Shown: positions 43,704 to 55,344, numbered from the stretch's first letter. The stretch is 64,000 bases of DNA from Mycobacterium sp. 050128 (GCF_036409155.1 NZ_JAZGLW010000004.1:521340-585339); one strand, 5' to 3'. Notes: generated by a model from the sequence alone, not told the origin. Made by a program: numbers and translations.

Positions 43704-45137
43704 ATGAGACGCACACGCCGGGGCTCTGCTGCGCGACCGTTCGCCAGGCTGGTCCGTCCGGTCATTCCGACGGTCCTGAGTCTGGCCATGCTGGTCGCCA
43801 CACCTGGTCTGGCGCAGGCTGATCCGAATGCCGACTCCCTCGGCGCGCTGATCGCCAACGTCGCGAAGGCCAACCAACGGCTGGAGGACCTGAGCGCCGA
43901 AATCCAGGGCGAGCAAGAGGCCGTCAACAAGGCCCTGGTCGACGTCGAGACCGCCCGGGACAACGTCACCGCCGCCGAGCACGATCTTGAGGTCAGCCAG
44001 CAGTCGGTCAAGGATGCCAATGCGGCAATCGCGGCGGCCCAACGTCGTTTCAATACGTTCGCCGCCGCCACCTATATGAACGGCCCGTCGGGCAGCTACC
44101 TGACCGCGCGCAGCCCCGAGGACATCATCGCGACCGAAAGCGCCTCGAGGACACTGGCGGCCAGTGCCCAGACGGTGATGGACAACCTGCAGCGGGCCCG
44201 CACCGAGCAGGTGAACAAGGAGTCCGCGGCGCGGCTGGCCAAGCAGAAGGCCGAAAAGGCCGCTGCCGACGCGAAATCCAGCCAGGACGCCGCGGTGGCC
44301 GCGCTGACCAACTCGAAGCACAAGTTCGAAGAACAGCGTGAGCAGATCACCCGCCTGGCCGCCGAGCGTGACGAGGCTCAGGCCAAACTTCAGCAGGCCC
44401 AACTCGCGTCCGCCCATTGGTCGACCGGGGGCGGCGATGTCCCGACGTCGGGTGACCGGTGGGATCCGGGAGCGCCGGCCGGGCAAGCCCCGTCCGGGGG
44501 ACGGCACTGGGACGGTTGGGATCCCACGCTTCCGATGGTGCCGAGTGCCAACGTGCCGGGTGACCCCGTGGCCGTGATCAACCAGGTGCTGGGGATCTCG
44601 GCCACCTCCACGCAGGTGACCGCCAGCATGGGGAAGGGCTTCCTGCAGTCCATCGGCATTCTCAAGCCCGACGACACCGGGATCACCAACGCCTCACCGG
44701 GTGGGGTCGGGGGGCGTATTCCACGGGTTTACGGCCGGCAGGCTTCCGAATACGTGATCCGGCGCGGCATGTCGCAGATCGGCGTGCCCTACTCCTGGGG
44801 CGGTGGCAATGCGGCCGGCCCGAGTAAAGGTATCGACTCCGGCGCCGGGATCACCGGCTTCGACTGCTCGGGCCTGGTCCTGTACTCGTTCGCCGGGGTG
44901 GGCATCAAGCTGCCGCACTACTCCGGTTCGCAGTACAACCTGGGCCGCAAGATCCCGTCCTCCCAGATGCGTCGCGGCGACGTCATCTTCTACGGCCCGG
45001 GCGGTAGCCAGCACGTGACCATCTACCTCGGTCAAGGCCAGATGCTCGAGGCCCCCGACATCGGTTTGAAGGTGCGCGTTGCGCCGGTGCGCACCAGCGG
45101 CATGACCCCTTACGTGATTCGCTACATCGACTATTAA
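43704..45137 (+). CDS. ripA: Peptidoglycan endopeptidase RipA
   Basis: Secreted NlpC/P60 D,L-endopeptidase that splits the septum of dividing cells. 477 residues. Signal peptide 1-39, cleaving after LAQA. Residues ~45-250 form the long coiled coil (Ala/Glu/Lys/Gln-rich) that occludes the zymogen. A Gly/Pro linker precedes the C-terminal catalytic domain: Cys388 in GFDCSGLVLYSF, His437 in GSQHVTIYLG and Glu449 in MLEAPD. AAGGGGAG is a strong ribosome-binding site. The spacing of the triad equals that of M. tuberculosis RipA. Confidence 0.97.
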   Translation: MRRTRRGSAARPFARLVRPVIPTVLSLAMLVATPGLAQADPNADSLGALIANVAKANQRLEDLSAEIQGEQEAVNKALVDVETARDNVTAAEHDLEVSQQSVKDANAAIAAAQRRFNTFAAATYMNGPSGSYLTARSPEDIIATESASRTLAASAQTVMDNLQRARTEQVNKESAARLAKQKAEKAAADAKSSQDAAVAALTNSKHKFEEQREQITRLAAERDEAQAKLQQAQLASAHWSTGGGDVPTSGDRWDPGAPAGQAPSGGRHWDGWDPTLPMVPSANVPGDPVAVINQVLGISATSTQVTASMGKGFLQSIGILKPDDTGITNASPGGVGGRIPRVYGRQASEYVIRRGMSQIGVPYSWGGGNAAGPSKGIDSGAGITGFDCSGLVLYSFAGVGIKLPHYSGSQYNLGRKIPSSQMRRGDVIFYGPGGSQHVTIYLGQGQMLEAPDIGLKVRVAPVRTSGMTPYVIRYIDY

Positions 45138-45138
45138 A

Positions 45139-45178
45139 CGAGGATGACTACCAATCGAGGATGACTACCAATCGAGGA
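45139..45178 (+). repeat. 17-bp tandem duplication between ripA and ripB
   Basis: CGAGGATGACTACCAAT occurs at 45139-45155 and 45156-45172, followed by a six-base partial copy (45173-45178). Each full copy contains an ATG; the first opens a six-codon ORF (MTTNRG) that stops at 45162-45164, the second is in frame with ripB. It lies immediately after the ripA stop. Confidence 0.85.
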
Positions 45179-45181
45179 GCT

Positions 45182-45910
45182 ATGCGGCACAAGCGTTTTC
45201 GCCTGTTCAACTTGGCCTGGATCACCGCTTTGGTGACCGGGCTGATGTTGTCTGTCGCGGCCCCGGCCAACGCCGACCCCGGCGGGTGGGATCCCACGCT
45301 GCCGGCGACGATCAGCGCCGGCGCCCCGGGCGATCCGCTCGCCGTCGCCAACGCGTCGCTGCAAGCCACCGCGCAGGCCACCCAGACCACGATGGACCTG
45401 GGCAGGCAATTCCTCGGCGGTCTGGGGATCAACATTCTGGGTGATCCCGCCCCGGCCGCCTCCGCCACGCCCACCAACCCGGGCGCCAAGATTCCGCGGG
45501 CGAACGGCCGCCAGGCCATCGAGTATGTGATCAAACGGATGGGATCGCAGATGGGCGTGCCCTATTCGTGGGGTGGCGGCTCGCTGCAGGGCCCCAGCAA
45601 GGGCATCGACGACGGTGCGAACATCACCGGGTTCGACTGCTCGGGTCTGATGCGGTACGGGTTCGCCGGCGTGGGGGTGCTGATCCCGCGGTTCTCCGGT
45701 GACCAGTACAACGCCGGCCGCCACATCCCGCCCAGCGAGGCCCGGCGCGGCGACCTCATCTTCTACGGCCCGGGCGGCGGCCAGCACGTCACCATGTACC
45801 TGGGCAACGGCCAGATGCTGGAGGCATCCGGAAGCGCGGGCAAAGTGACGGTGAGCCCCGTGCGCAAGCCCGGCATGACGCCGTACCTGACTAGGATCAT
45901 CGAGTACTGA
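45182..45910 (+). CDS. ripB: Peptidoglycan endopeptidase RipB
   Basis: 242 residues from ATG 45182 (MRHKRFRLFNL); ATG 45161 in frame would add seven residues. Signal peptide 1-35 (cleaving near ANA-DP). It lacks RipA's coiled coil, so it should not be self-inhibited in the same way. The segment GGWDPTLP, PGDPLAVAN and the NlpC/P60 domain are clearly paralogous to RipA: Cys153 in GFDCSGLMRYGF, His202 and Glu214 complete the triad. The GAGGAG before the ATG is only two bases away, so initiation may depend on coupling to ripA. Confidence 0.95.
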   Translation: MRHKRFRLFNLAWITALVTGLMLSVAAPANADPGGWDPTLPATISAGAPGDPLAVANASLQATAQATQTTMDLGRQFLGGLGINILGDPAPAASATPTNPGAKIPRANGRQAIEYVIKRMGSQMGVPYSWGGGSLQGPSKGIDDGANITGFDCSGLMRYGFAGVGVLIPRFSGDQYNAGRHIPPSEARRGDLIFYGPGGGQHVTMYLGNGQMLEASGSAGKVTVSPVRKPGMTPYLTRIIEY

Positions 45911-45960
45911 CCCAGGTGTGCCCTCGGATCGCGGCTCGTCAGCGAAGCCGTAGCGTCGAC

Positions 45961-45985
45961 GGAACCCCAAGGGCCTGGAATAGTT
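45961..45985 (+). promoter_or_regulatory. Candidate SigE-type promoter before moxR1
   Basis: GGAACC (45961-45966), 16 bases, GTT (45983-45985) fits the SigE pattern GGAACY-N15-16-GTT. It would give a leader of about 85 bases carrying the hairpin 46002-46030. It could also be chance in GC-rich DNA. Confidence 0.4.
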
Positions 45986-46001
45986 GGACAGTGGCACGTC
46001 G

Positions 46002-46030
46002 CTGCCCCACGACATTCGTCGTGATGGCAG
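46002..46030 (+). other. Two-part hairpin in the moxR1 leader
   Basis: CTGCC (46002-46006) pairs with GGCAG (46026-46030) and CACGAC (46008-46013, one base on after a two-base side) with GTCGTG (46018-46023) around ATTC. The stem of 11 pairs has one small internal loop. It lies 48 bases before the moxR1 start: a terminator for ripAB or a leader structure. Confidence 0.5.
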
Positions 46031-46077
46031 ATGTGTCTGATTGAGCTGTGTCGGTTGAGCTGAAGAGAGAGATGTTG

Positions 46078-47211
46078 ATGACAGCAGCAGGTGGGCCGCC
46101 CCCGGGCGCCAGCGGTTACTCGGGTCCGGGCGGGCAATCTGGCCCCGGAGCCCATGCGGCGCCGTCGGGTGGCGCCGATGGATTGGCTGCCGAAGTACAC
46201 ACCCTGGAACGGGCCATCTTCGAGGTCAAGCGCATCATCGTGGGCCAGGACCAGCTCGTGGAGCGGATGCTGGTCGGTCTGCTGTCCAAGGGCCACGTGC
46301 TGCTCGAAGGTGTGCCCGGCGTCGCCAAGACGCTGGCCGTCGAAACGTTCGCGAAGGTCGTGGGCGGCACGTTCGCGCGTATTCAGTTCACCCCCGACCT
46401 GGTGCCCACCGACATCATCGGTACCCGCATCTACCGGCAGGGCAAGGAAGAGTTCGACACCGAGCTCGGCCCGGTCGTGGTCAACTTCCTGCTCGCCGAC
46501 GAGATCAACCGTGCGCCCGCCAAGGTGCAGTCGGCGCTGCTGGAGGTCATGGCCGAGCGGCAGGTGTCGATCGGCGGTAAGCGATTCCCGTTGCCCAACC
46601 CGTTCCTGGTGATGGCGACGCAGAACCCGATCGAGCACGAGGGCGTCTACCAGCTGCCCGAAGCGCAGCGCGACCGCTTCCTGTTCAAGATCAACGTCGG
46701 CTACCCCTCGCCCGAGGAAGAGCGCGAGATCATCTACCGGATGGGCGTCAAGCCGCCGCAGCCCAAGCAGATCCTGGACACCGGGGACCTGCTGCGGCTG
46801 CAGGACGTCGCGGCCAACAACTTCGTCCACCACGCGCTGGTCGACTATGTGGTGCGCGTCGTCATGGCCACCCGTTATCCCGAGCAGCTCGGCATGAACG
46901 ACGTCAAGACCTGGATCTCGTTCGGCGCATCCCCGCGCGCGTCGTTGGGCATCATCGCGGCATCCCGTTCGCTGGCGCTGGTGCGCGGCCGCGACTACGT
47001 GATCCCGCAAGACGTCGTCGAGGTCATCCCCGACGTGCTGCGCCACCGGCTGGTGCTGACCTACGACGCACTGGCCGACGAGATCTCGCCCGAGATCGTC
47101 ATCAACAGGATCCTGCAGACTGTTTCCCTTCCCCAGGTGAATGCCGTTCCGCAACAAGGGCATTCGGTTCCGCCGGTGATGCAGGCTGCGGGCGCGGCCA
47201 GTAATCGGTGA
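46078..47211 (+). CDS. moxR1: MoxR-family AAA+ ATPase
   Basis: Chaperone-like ATPase. 377 residues from ATG 46078 (MTAAGGPPPG), which gives the length I recall for Rv1479; ATG 46072 and GTG 46048 are alternatives. N-terminal Gly/Pro/Ala-rich flexible region (1-38), then the AAA+ core: Walker A GVPGVAKTLA, Walker B FLLADEINRAPAK, sensor 1 MATQNPIEHEG, and the C-terminal lid with SFGASPRASLGIIAASR. It works with the DUF58 and VWA proteins encoded next, as in other MoxR-DUF58-VWA modules. GTGA overlap with the DUF58 gene. Confidence 0.95.
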   Translation: MTAAGGPPPGASGYSGPGGQSGPGAHAAPSGGADGLAAEVHTLERAIFEVKRIIVGQDQLVERMLVGLLSKGHVLLEGVPGVAKTLAVETFAKVVGGTFARIQFTPDLVPTDIIGTRIYRQGKEEFDTELGPVVVNFLLADEINRAPAKVQSALLEVMAERQVSIGGKRFPLPNPFLVMATQNPIEHEGVYQLPEAQRDRFLFKINVGYPSPEEEREIIYRMGVKPPQPKQILDTGDLLRLQDVAANNFVHHALVDYVVRVVMATRYPEQLGMNDVKTWISFGASPRASLGIIAASRSLALVRGRDYVIPQDVVEVIPDVLRHRLVLTYDALADEISPEIVINRILQTVSLPQVNAVPQQGHSVPPVMQAAGAASNR

Positions 47212-48170
47212 CCGACCCCAAGCCCGCCGCCAAGTCCGCGGCCCTACATCCGCCGTCGTTTCAGCGCGGACAGATCGACGACCCGAAATTGTCGGCGGCA
47301 CTGCGCACACTCGAGCTCACGGTTCGGCGCAAGCTCGACGGCGTCCTGCACGGCGACCATCTCGGGTTGATCCCCGGGCCGGGTTCGGAGCCGGGGGAGT
47401 CGCGCGAGTATCAGCCCGGCGACGACGTCCGGCGGATGGACTGGGCCGTCACCGCGCGCACCACCCACCCGCACGTCCGGCAGATGATCGCCGACCGCGA
47501 GCTGGAAACCTGGATGGTGGTCGACATGTCGGCCAGCCTCGACTTCGGGACCACCGTCTGTGAGAAGCGGGACCTGGCGGTGGCCGCCGCGGCCGCGATC
47601 ACGTTCCTCAACAGCGGTGGCGGCAACCGGCTCGGTGCGCTCGTCACCAACGGGGCGACGACGGTCCGGGTGCCGGCCCGGTCCGGGCGCCAGCACGAGC
47701 AGACGCTGTTGCGCACGATCGCGACGATGCCCAAGGCGCCGACGGGTGTGCGCGGCGACCTGGCGGTTGCCATCGACGCATTGCGCCGGCCGGAACGCCG
47801 CCGCGGGATGGCCGTGATCATCAGTGACTTCCTGGGGCCGATCAACTGGATGCGCCCGCTGCGCGCGATCGCGGCCCGCCACGAGGTGCTGGCCATCGAG
47901 GTACTCGACCCACGCGATGTCGAACTGCCCGATGTGGGCGACGTCGTGCTGCAGGACGCCGAGACCGGTGTGACCCGCGAATTCACCGTCGACGCGCAAC
48001 TGCGCGACGATTTCGCCAAGGCGGCCGCGGCGCATCGTGCCGACGTGGCACGAACGATACGCGGTTGCGACGCACCGGTTTTGACGCTGCGCACCGACCG
48101 CGACTGGATCGCCGACATCGTCCGCTTCGTGGAGTCCCGCCGGCGCGGGGCTATGGCGGGGCGCCAGTGA
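47208..48170 (+). CDS. DUF58/VWA-like protein, Rv1480-like
   Basis: 320 residues. DUF58 block GDHLGLIPGPGSEPGESREY, then QPGDDVRRMDWAVTART, is followed by a von Willebrand A-like fold: VVDMSASLDFG (a degenerate metal site), VAIIS-type strand MAVIISDFLGPINW, and EVLDPRDVELPDVGDVVLQD. No membrane helix. Starts at GTG 47208 overlapping the moxR1 stop. Partner of MoxR1; the substrate that the module matures is not known. Confidence 0.93.
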   Translation: MTDPKPAAKSAALHPPSFQRGQIDDPKLSAALRTLELTVRRKLDGVLHGDHLGLIPGPGSEPGESREYQPGDDVRRMDWAVTARTTHPHVRQMIADRELETWMVVDMSASLDFGTTVCEKRDLAVAAAAAITFLNSGGGNRLGALVTNGATTVRVPARSGRQHEQTLLRTIATMPKAPTGVRGDLAVAIDALRRPERRRGMAVIISDFLGPINWMRPLRAIAARHEVLAIEVLDPRDVELPDVGDVVLQDAETGVTREFTVDAQLRDDFAKAAAAHRADVARTIRGCDAPVLTLRTDRDWIADIVRFVESRRRGAMAGRQ

Positions 48171-48216
48171 CTCGCGCTTTTTCCAAGGCGGTCATCCACG
48201 GTAAGACGGATCTGCT

Positions 48217-49224
48217 ATGACAATGCCTTTGCTCGGCGCGATGTCGCTGTCCGGGTTCGCTCACGCATGGTGGTTTCTCTTCCTGTTCGTCGTTGCCGGG
48301 TTGGGCGTGCTGTATGTGCTGATGCAGCTGGCCCGCCAGCGGCGCATGCTGCGGTTCGCCAACATGGAGCTGTTGGAAAGCGTCGCCCCCAAGCGGCCCG
48401 CCAAGTGGCGGCACCTGCCGGCGATCCTGCTGGTGACGTCGCTGGTGCTGTTGACCGTCGCGCTGGCCGGGCCGACCAATGACGTGCGGATTCCGCGCAA
48501 CCGGGCGGTGGTGATGCTGGTGATCGACGTGTCGCAGTCGATGCGTGCCACCGACGTCGAACCCAACCGGATGGCCGCCGCGCAGGAGGCCGGGAAGCAG
48601 TTCGCCGACGAGCTCACCCCGGGCATCAACCTCGGGCTGATCGCCTACGCGGGGACCGCGACGGTGCTGGTGTCGCCGACGACCAACCGCGACGCGACCA
48701 AGGTCGCGCTGGACAAGCTGCAGTTCGCCGACCGCACCGCCACCGGGGAGGGGATCTTCACCGCGCTGCAGGCCATCGCCACGGTCGGCGCGGTCATCGG
48801 CGGCGGCGACAAGCCGCCCCCGGCCCGCATCGTGCTGTTCTCCGACGGCAAGGAGACGATGCCGACCAACCCGGACAATCCCAAGGGGGCGTTCACCGCC
48901 GCGCGGACCGCCAAAGACCAGGGCGTGCCGATCTCAACGATCTCGTTCGGCACCCCCTACGGCTTCGTCGAGATCAACGACCAGCGCCAGCCGGTCCCGG
49001 TCGACGACGAGACCCTGAAGAAGGTCGCCCAGCTCTCCGGCGGCAATTCCTTCAATGCCTCGACGCTGCAGGAGCTCAAGCAGGTCTACGCCTCGCTGCA
49101 ACAGCAGATCGGCTACGAGACGATCAAGGGCGACGCCAGCGTGGGCTGGCTGCGACTCGGTGCGCTGGTGTTGGCGCTGGCGGCGCTGGCGGCGTTGCTG
49201 ATCAACCGACGACTGCCGACCTAG
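48217..49224 (+). CDS. Membrane VWA-domain protein, Rv1481-like
   Basis: 335 residues. Two N-terminal membrane helices (about 14-34 and 62-80), then a von Willebrand A domain with an intact metal-ion-dependent adhesion site (MIDAS): [12 protein letters not shown] (DxSxS), the Thr in [18 protein letters not shown], and the Asp in VLFSDGKET. One C-terminal membrane helix ([14 protein letters not shown]) follows. BatA/BatB-type architecture, so the domain is probably exposed outside the membrane and loaded by MoxR1. The stop interlocks with that of the convergent qcrB paralogue (CTAG). Confidence 0.93.
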   Translation: MTMPLLGAMSLSGFAHAWWFLFLFVVAGLGVLYVLMQLARQRRMLRFANMELLESVAPKRPAKWRHLPAILLVTSLVLLTVALAGPTNDVRIPRNRAVVMLVIDVSQSMRATDVEPNRMAAAQEAGKQFADELTPGINLGLIAYAGTATVLVSPTTNRDATKVALDKLQFADRTATGEGIFTALQAIATVGAVIGGGDKPPPARIVLFSDGKETMPTNPDNPKGAFTAARTAKDQGVPISTISFGTPYGFVEINDQRQPVPVDDETLKKVAQLSGGNSFNASTLQELKQVYASLQQQIGYETIKGDASVGWLRLGALVLALAALAALLINRRLPT

Positions 49225-50897
49225 CCTTCGCGGGCCTGCGGTGAGGCCGGATGGTTCCCGTTGGGGGCGTTGCCATCGGCTCCCGCGCCGTTCTGGCGCT
49301 CGCGCAGTGCCGTCAGGGCGCGCTGTTCGCGCGCGTGGGCAGCCCGCAGGAGCGCCGCCGCTTCGGCCGGTGGGTCGGTGAACAGGAAGCTGCCCGAGCC
49401 TGGTCGCCCTCCCATGCCGAGTTTGTTCAGCCGCTTGGGAACTGGGGCGCCTTGGTACTGCAGCGGGGTGGGGTGGCCGCGTTGGTCGACGGGGCCCAGC
49501 GGTTGGTGCACTTCGATGTACGCGCCGTGCGGCAAGCGTCGGATGATCCCGGTTTCGACGCCGTGCTCGAGCACCGCGCGGTCGCTGCGCTGCAGGCTGA
49601 CACACCAGCGATAGCTGACGAAGTACACGATCGGCGGCAGCACCACCATCCCGATGCGCCCGATCCACGTCATCGCGTTCAGGGAGACGTGGAACTGGTA
49701 GGCGATGATGTCGTTGAACGACGAGAACGTGAGCACGATGTAGAACGCGATCGCCATCGCACCAATCGACGTGCGCACCGGGGCGTCGCGGGGACGCTGC
49801 AGCAGGTTGTGGTGGGCGCGGTCGCCGGTGAACCGCCTTTCGAGGAACGGATACACGATGAGCGCGGCAAAGATGACGCCCATCAAGACCGCGACGGCCA
49901 CCGCGGCCGGAATGGTGTGGTGCCAGAAGTAGAACTCCCACGCCGGCCATAGCCGGACCAGCCCATCGGTCCACATCAGGTAGAAGTCGGGCTGTGAGCC
50001 CGCCGAGACCTGAGAAGGGTTGTAGGGACCCAGGTTCCAGATCGGGTTGATCTGCAGCAGCCCGCCCATGAGGCCCAGCACGCCGACGATGGCGGCGAAG
50101 AAGCCGCCGGACTTCACGGCGAACACCGGCATCACCCGCACGCCGACGACGTTGCGCTCGGTGCGTCCGGGCCCGGGGAACTGGGTGTGTTTCTGGAACC
50201 ACACCAACGCCAGATGCAGCCCGATCAGCGCCAGCATGATGCCCGGGAAGAGCAGGATGTGGATGGCGTAGAGGCGCGGGATGATGACGTCGCCGGGGAA
50301 GTCCCCACCGAACAACGCCCAGTGCAGCCAGGTGCCGATCACCGGGATTCCCAGGGTGATCGAGGAGAACGCCGCCCGCAGGCCGGTGCCCGAGAGCAGG
50401 TCGTCGGGCAGCGAGTAGCCGAAGAAGCCCTCGAACATGGCCAGGATCAACAGCAGCGACCCGATCACCCAGTTGGCCTCGCGCGGCCGGCGAAAGGCCC
50501 CGGTGAAGAAGACCCGGGCCAGGTGCACCATGATCGCGGCCGCGAACATCAGCGCGGCCCAGTGATGGACCTGGCGCACGAACAACCCGCCCCGCACCTC
50601 GAAGGAGATGTCGAGCGCCGACGCGTACGCCTTGGACATCTCGACGCCCCGCAGCGGTTGATACACGCCGTGGTAGGTGACCTCCGTCGTCGACGGGTCG
50701 AAGAACAACGTCAGGTACACGCCGGTGAGCAGCAGCACGACGAAGCTGTACAGCGCGACCTCGCCGAGCAGGAACGACCAGTGCGTCGGGAAGACCTTGT
50801 TCAGCTGGCGGCGAATGGCCGCCGCCGGGTGGTAGCGGGTGTCGATCGCCTCGGCTTGGTCCGCGAGGACCGTGCTCAAGTCGATTCTGGAACTCAT
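49221..50897 (-). CDS. qcrB2: Stand-alone cytochrome b subunit of the bc1 complex (second QcrB)
   Basis: 558 residues, colinear with mycobacterial QcrB (Rv2196, as I recall it) over the whole length, including the cytoplasmic tail. Heme ligands: His111 and His125 ([20 protein letters not shown]) and His213 and His228 ([18 protein letters not shown]). Quinol-site segment [12 protein letters not shown]: Thr310 aligns with the telacebec-resistance site Thr313 of M. tuberculosis and is kept; the next residue is Asp instead of Glu, and Leu307 replaces Met. No qcrC, qcrA or ctaE is nearby, so it must borrow QcrC/QcrA encoded elsewhere. Divergent TetR gene upstream. The symbol is provisional. Confidence 0.93.
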   Translation of the reverse strand: MSSRIDLSTVLADQAEAIDTRYHPAAAIRRQLNKVFPTHWSFLLGEVALYSFVVLLLTGVYLTLFFDPSTTEVTYHGVYQPLRGVEMSKAYASALDISFEVRGGLFVRQVHHWAALMFAAAIMVHLARVFFTGAFRRPREANWVIGSLLLILAMFEGFFGYSLPDDLLSGTGLRAAFSSITLGIPVIGTWLHWALFGGDFPGDVIIPRLYAIHILLFPGIMLALIGLHLALVWFQKHTQFPGPGRTERNVVGVRVMPVFAVKSGGFFAAIVGVLGLMGGLLQINPIWNLGPYNPSQVSAGSQPDFYLMWTDGLVRLWPAWEFYFWHHTIPAAVAVAVLMGVIFAALIVYPFLERRFTGDRAHHNLLQRPRDAPVRTSIGAMAIAFYIVLTFSSFNDIIAYQFHVSLNAMTWIGRIGMVVLPPIVYFVSYRWCVSLQRSDRAVLEHGVETGIIRRLPHGAYIEVHQPLGPVDQRGHPTPLQYQGAPVPKRLNKLGMGGRPGSGSFLFTDPPAEAAALLRAAHAREQRALTALRERQNGAGADGNAPNGNHPASPQAREG

Positions 50898-50948
50898 CTG
50901 GTTTCCCCCTGCGGGTGTGAGTCGAGCCGGGCAGGATGGAACAGACAG

Positions 50949-50971
50949 TACACTAATGAACAAATAGTGCA
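50949..50971. promoter_or_regulatory. Candidate operator between qcrB2 and tetR
   Basis: TACACTA (50949-50955) and TAGTGCA (50965-50971) are reverse complements at six of seven positions with a nine-base spacer. It lies in an AT-rich island of an otherwise GC-rich region, 52 bases upstream of qcrB2 and 101 from the tetR start, where a local TetR repressor would act. Confidence 0.5.
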
Positions 50972-51071
50972 GTAGTGGTTGTGATGAACATTTCTGATCG
51001 AGTCGTTCGTCGGGTAATTTTGAGCAACACCCGTCAAGACATCCGGTGCTGGGGGGAGAAGGGCGCGATCG

Positions 51072-51680
51072 ATGACACCTGCCCACAGCGGCCACACGGA
51101 CGAGCAGGGCGAGGACGCCCGGATCATCCGGACCCGGGCGGACGTCGCGCGCACGGCCTTCGACGTGCTCGTCGAGGAAGGCTCCGAGGCGCTCACGCAC
51201 GCCCGGGTCGCCGAGCGCGCCGGCTACTCCAAGACGACGCTCTACAAGCACTGGCCGTCGAGGTCCGACCTGGCGGCCATGGCCCTGCTGGCGGTTCGGG
51301 ACTTCAAGCATCCCGAGCCCACCGGCGACCTCCGCGCCGACCTGATCGGGGAGCTGACGGCGTTCCGGCAGGGGGTCGTCGACCTGCGGCTCGACCGGGT
51401 GCTGTCCGCGATGGCGCAGTGGGCGACGGTCGACACGATGAGCCGGATCCGCAACGAGATCAACTCCGAGGGTCAGCGACCGATCCGGGCGATTCTCGCC
51501 GAGGCTTTCGAGGGTCCGGAGCTCGACGCGGCGGTCTCGATGCTCTCCGGCGTGGTCGCCTGTCCGTCGCTGATGTTCGGGACGGTGCCCGACGATGCCG
51601 TCATCGAGGCGGCCGTAGACATCGTGCTTCGGGGCGCGCAGGGCGCGCCCGATCGCCCGCGTGGTGCCGCCCCGCGTTGA
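51072..51680 (+). CDS. TetR-family regulator divergent from qcrB2
   Basis: 202 residues. N-terminal helix-turn-helix: [40 protein letters not shown] and [12 protein letters not shown], a standard TetR operator-reading domain. The C-terminal TetR_C-type ligand domain is helical with [20 protein letters not shown]. Sharing a 174-base divergent region with qcrB2 suggests it represses that gene and itself. Nothing in the sequence identifies the ligand; a respiratory inhibitor or a quinone-like molecule would fit the context. Followed by mabA after 68 bases. Confidence 0.9.
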   Translation: MTPAHSGHTDEQGEDARIIRTRADVARTAFDVLVEEGSEALTHARVAERAGYSKTTLYKHWPSRSDLAAMALLAVRDFKHPEPTGDLRADLIGELTAFRQGVVDLRLDRVLSAMAQWATVDTMSRIRNEINSEGQRPIRAILAEAFEGPELDAAVSMLSGVVACPSLMFGTVPDDAVIEAAVDIVLRGAQGAPDRPRGAAPR

Positions 51681-51739
51681 CCGCAATCCGACCGCGCGGA
51701 TATCGGCCCCATGTCGGCCGCGCCCGGGCGAGGCGCTAG

Positions 51740-53340
<1,601 letters not shown>

Positions 53341-53356
53341 ACGGCAATGGATTTCT

Positions 53357-54394
53357 GTGGAGTTTGACGCGGTCCTGCTGCTTTCCTTCGGCGGACCAGA
53401 GGGCCCGGAGCAGGTCCGGCCGTTCCTGGAGAACGTCACCCGGGGCCGCAACGTGCCGCCGGAACGACTCGACGACGTCGCCGAGCACTACCTGCATTTC
53501 GGCGGCGTCTCACCGATCAATGCCATCAACCGCGCGCTGGTAATGCAGCTGGAAGCCGCGCTGGCCGGCCGCGGCCTGGATCTGCCGGTGTACTTCGGCA
53601 ACCGCAACTGGGAGCCGTACGTCGAAGATACGGTAACGGCGATGCGCGACAACGGCGTTCGTCGCGCCGCGGTGTTCACCACGTCGGCGTGGAGCGGATA
53701 TTCCAGCTGCTCGCAGTATGGCGAAGACATCGCCCGCGCCCGTGTGGCCGCGGGACGGGATGCGCCCGAGTTGGTGAAGCTGCGGCCCTATTTCGATCAC
53801 CCGCGGTTCGTGCAGATCTACGCCGATACCGTCGGTGCCGCTTCCGGTGCCCTCACCGCCGAGCAACAGGCCGGCGCGCGGCTGGTGTTCACCGCGCATT
53901 CGATTCCGGTGGCCGCCGACGAGCGCCTCGGGCCACGACTGTACAGCCGCCAAGTCGCCTACGCCGCAAGCCTTGTCGCGGCGGCCGCCGGGTACACCGA
54001 GTACGACCTGGCCTGGCAGTCGCGCTCGGGTCCGCCGCAGGTGCCATGGCTGGAACCCGATGTCGCCGACCATCTGCAGGCGCTGGCCGGGGCGGGCACC
54101 GAGTCGGTCATCATCTGCCCGATCGGTTTTGTGGCAGACCACATCGAGGTGGTGTGGGATCTCGATCACGAGCTGGCGGCTCAGGCCGAGGCGGCCGGCT
54201 TGGTGCTGGTGCGGGCCTCGACGCCCAACGCCCACCCGCGTTTCGCCCAGCTCGCCGCCGACCTGATCGACGAAGTTCGGTACGGCCGCCCCCCCGAGCG
54301 GGTAGCCGGCCCGGATCCGGTGCCGGGCTGCCTGGGCAGCGTCAACGGCGCGGCATGCCGCCCGCCGCATTGCGTTGCGCGAGAAGGCGGTTAG
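53357..54394 (+). CDS. hemH: Ferrochelatase (coproporphyrin III type)
   Basis: 345 residues from GTG 53357. Inserts iron into coproporphyrin III in actinobacteria. [20 protein letters not shown] at the start, then [13 protein letters not shown] with the metal-binding His, [19 protein letters not shown] with the catalytic Glu, and a Cys-containing C-terminal tail ([15 protein letters not shown]) as in mycobacterial enzymes with a [2Fe-2S] site. An ATG at 53347 opens a six-codon ORF overlapping this start. 16 bases after inhA. Confidence 0.94.
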   Translation: MEFDAVLLLSFGGPEGPEQVRPFLENVTRGRNVPPERLDDVAEHYLHFGGVSPINAINRALVMQLEAALAGRGLDLPVYFGNRNWEPYVEDTVTAMRDNGVRRAAVFTTSAWSGYSSCSQYGEDIARARVAAGRDAPELVKLRPYFDHPRFVQIYADTVGAASGALTAEQQAGARLVFTAHSIPVAADERLGPRLYSRQVAYAASLVAAAAGYTEYDLAWQSRSGPPQVPWLEPDVADHLQALAGAGTESVIICPIGFVADHIEVVWDLDHELAAQAEAAGLVLVRASTPNAHPRFAQLAADLIDEVRYGRPPERVAGPDPVPGCLGSVNGAACRPPHCVAREGG

Positions 54395-55344
54395 TCGGCC
54401 CAGGCCGAGTGCATGATCGCGTTTACCGCGGCCATTCGCGCCGAACGCACCACCGCGTTGAGCGGTCGCAGTGCGTCGCCCGCGATCCGCGCCTCCGACG
54501 ACGATTGGGTGCCCACCGGCTCCAGCCCGGAAGCAACCCGGGCCGCGAAGCGATCCGGCGCAGCGGCATCCGACGCCCGGCTGAGCCCAGAGCTGACCGT
54601 GATGATCGCGTCGACGTGTGCGGCGTTCTCCAGCACCCGTAATGCACGCGACGGAGCGTGGTCAGGAATCCGGTGTTGCCGTGTGAATTCCAGCAACTGC
54701 TCGACGAGACCACGCGGGTCGTCGATGTCGCTGGCCGATCCCAACCCGATCGCGCCGAGCGCGTCGGCGGCCGATCGCACCGCCGACCGCAGCGAGTATT
54801 CGGCGTCGCCCAGCTCGTGGTGATCGAACACCGGCGCGCCGGGCACTGAGTACACCGTCCACGCCAGCGCACACAGTTCCGGTGACTCCGGCTCGTCGTC
54901 GCCGGTGTCGTCGAGATCGGCATAGGAGCACTCGGGGACCAGGCCGACGGCCGCGGTCGGATCGTCGGGGTGGGTGATGATCACCGCCTCACCGGCGGCC
55001 AGGGCGTCGCGCTCGAACTGCGTTCCGGGGGCCAGGCCGCGCACGTCGCCGGGAACCGGCAACACCACGTTGATCGTCCCGCGCAACGCACCCGGGGCAG
55101 CGGCGGTCCCCGGCGGCGTCACCCGGCCAACGGCGGCGCGCAGCGTCTGCAACAACGACACGGTCCCGGCGTCGTGGATGTCGGGCCACGGCAGTCCCGT
55201 GTGACCGGCCGCGACGGCATCATACGCGGTGACGGATTGCTTTGGCGCCCAAAGAGATAACGCGTCCAAGACGTCGTCGGGCGCAGCCTTGCCCGCGAGC
55301 CAGGCGTTAGCCCACACGGACAGCGAAACACTTGGACACCACAT
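54391..55344 (-). CDS. Rv1486c-like conserved hypothetical protein
   Basis: 317 residues from ATG 55344; internal starts could shorten it towards the 288 residues I recall for Rv1486c. No signal peptide or membrane helix. An N-terminal segment ([20 protein letters not shown]) and a middle part ([40 protein letters not shown]) are conserved-looking; the C-terminal part is helical ([20 protein letters not shown]). No known domain recognised. Its stop interlocks with hemH (TTAG). Confidence 0.85.
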   Translation of the reverse strand: MWCPSVSLSVWANAWLAGKAAPDDVLDALSLWAPKQSVTAYDAVAAGHTGLPWPDIHDAGTVSLLQTLRAAVGRVTPPGTAAAPGALRGTINVVLPVPGDVRGLAPGTQFERDALAAGEAVIITHPDDPTAAVGLVPECSYADLDDTGDDEPESPELCALAWTVYSVPGAPVFDHHELGDAEYSLRSAVRSAADALGAIGLGSASDIDDPRGLVEQLLEFTRQHRIPDHAPSRALRVLENAAHVDAIITVSSGLSRASDAAAPDRFAARVASGLEPVGTQSSSEARIAGDALRPLNAVVRSARMAAVNAIMHSAWAD

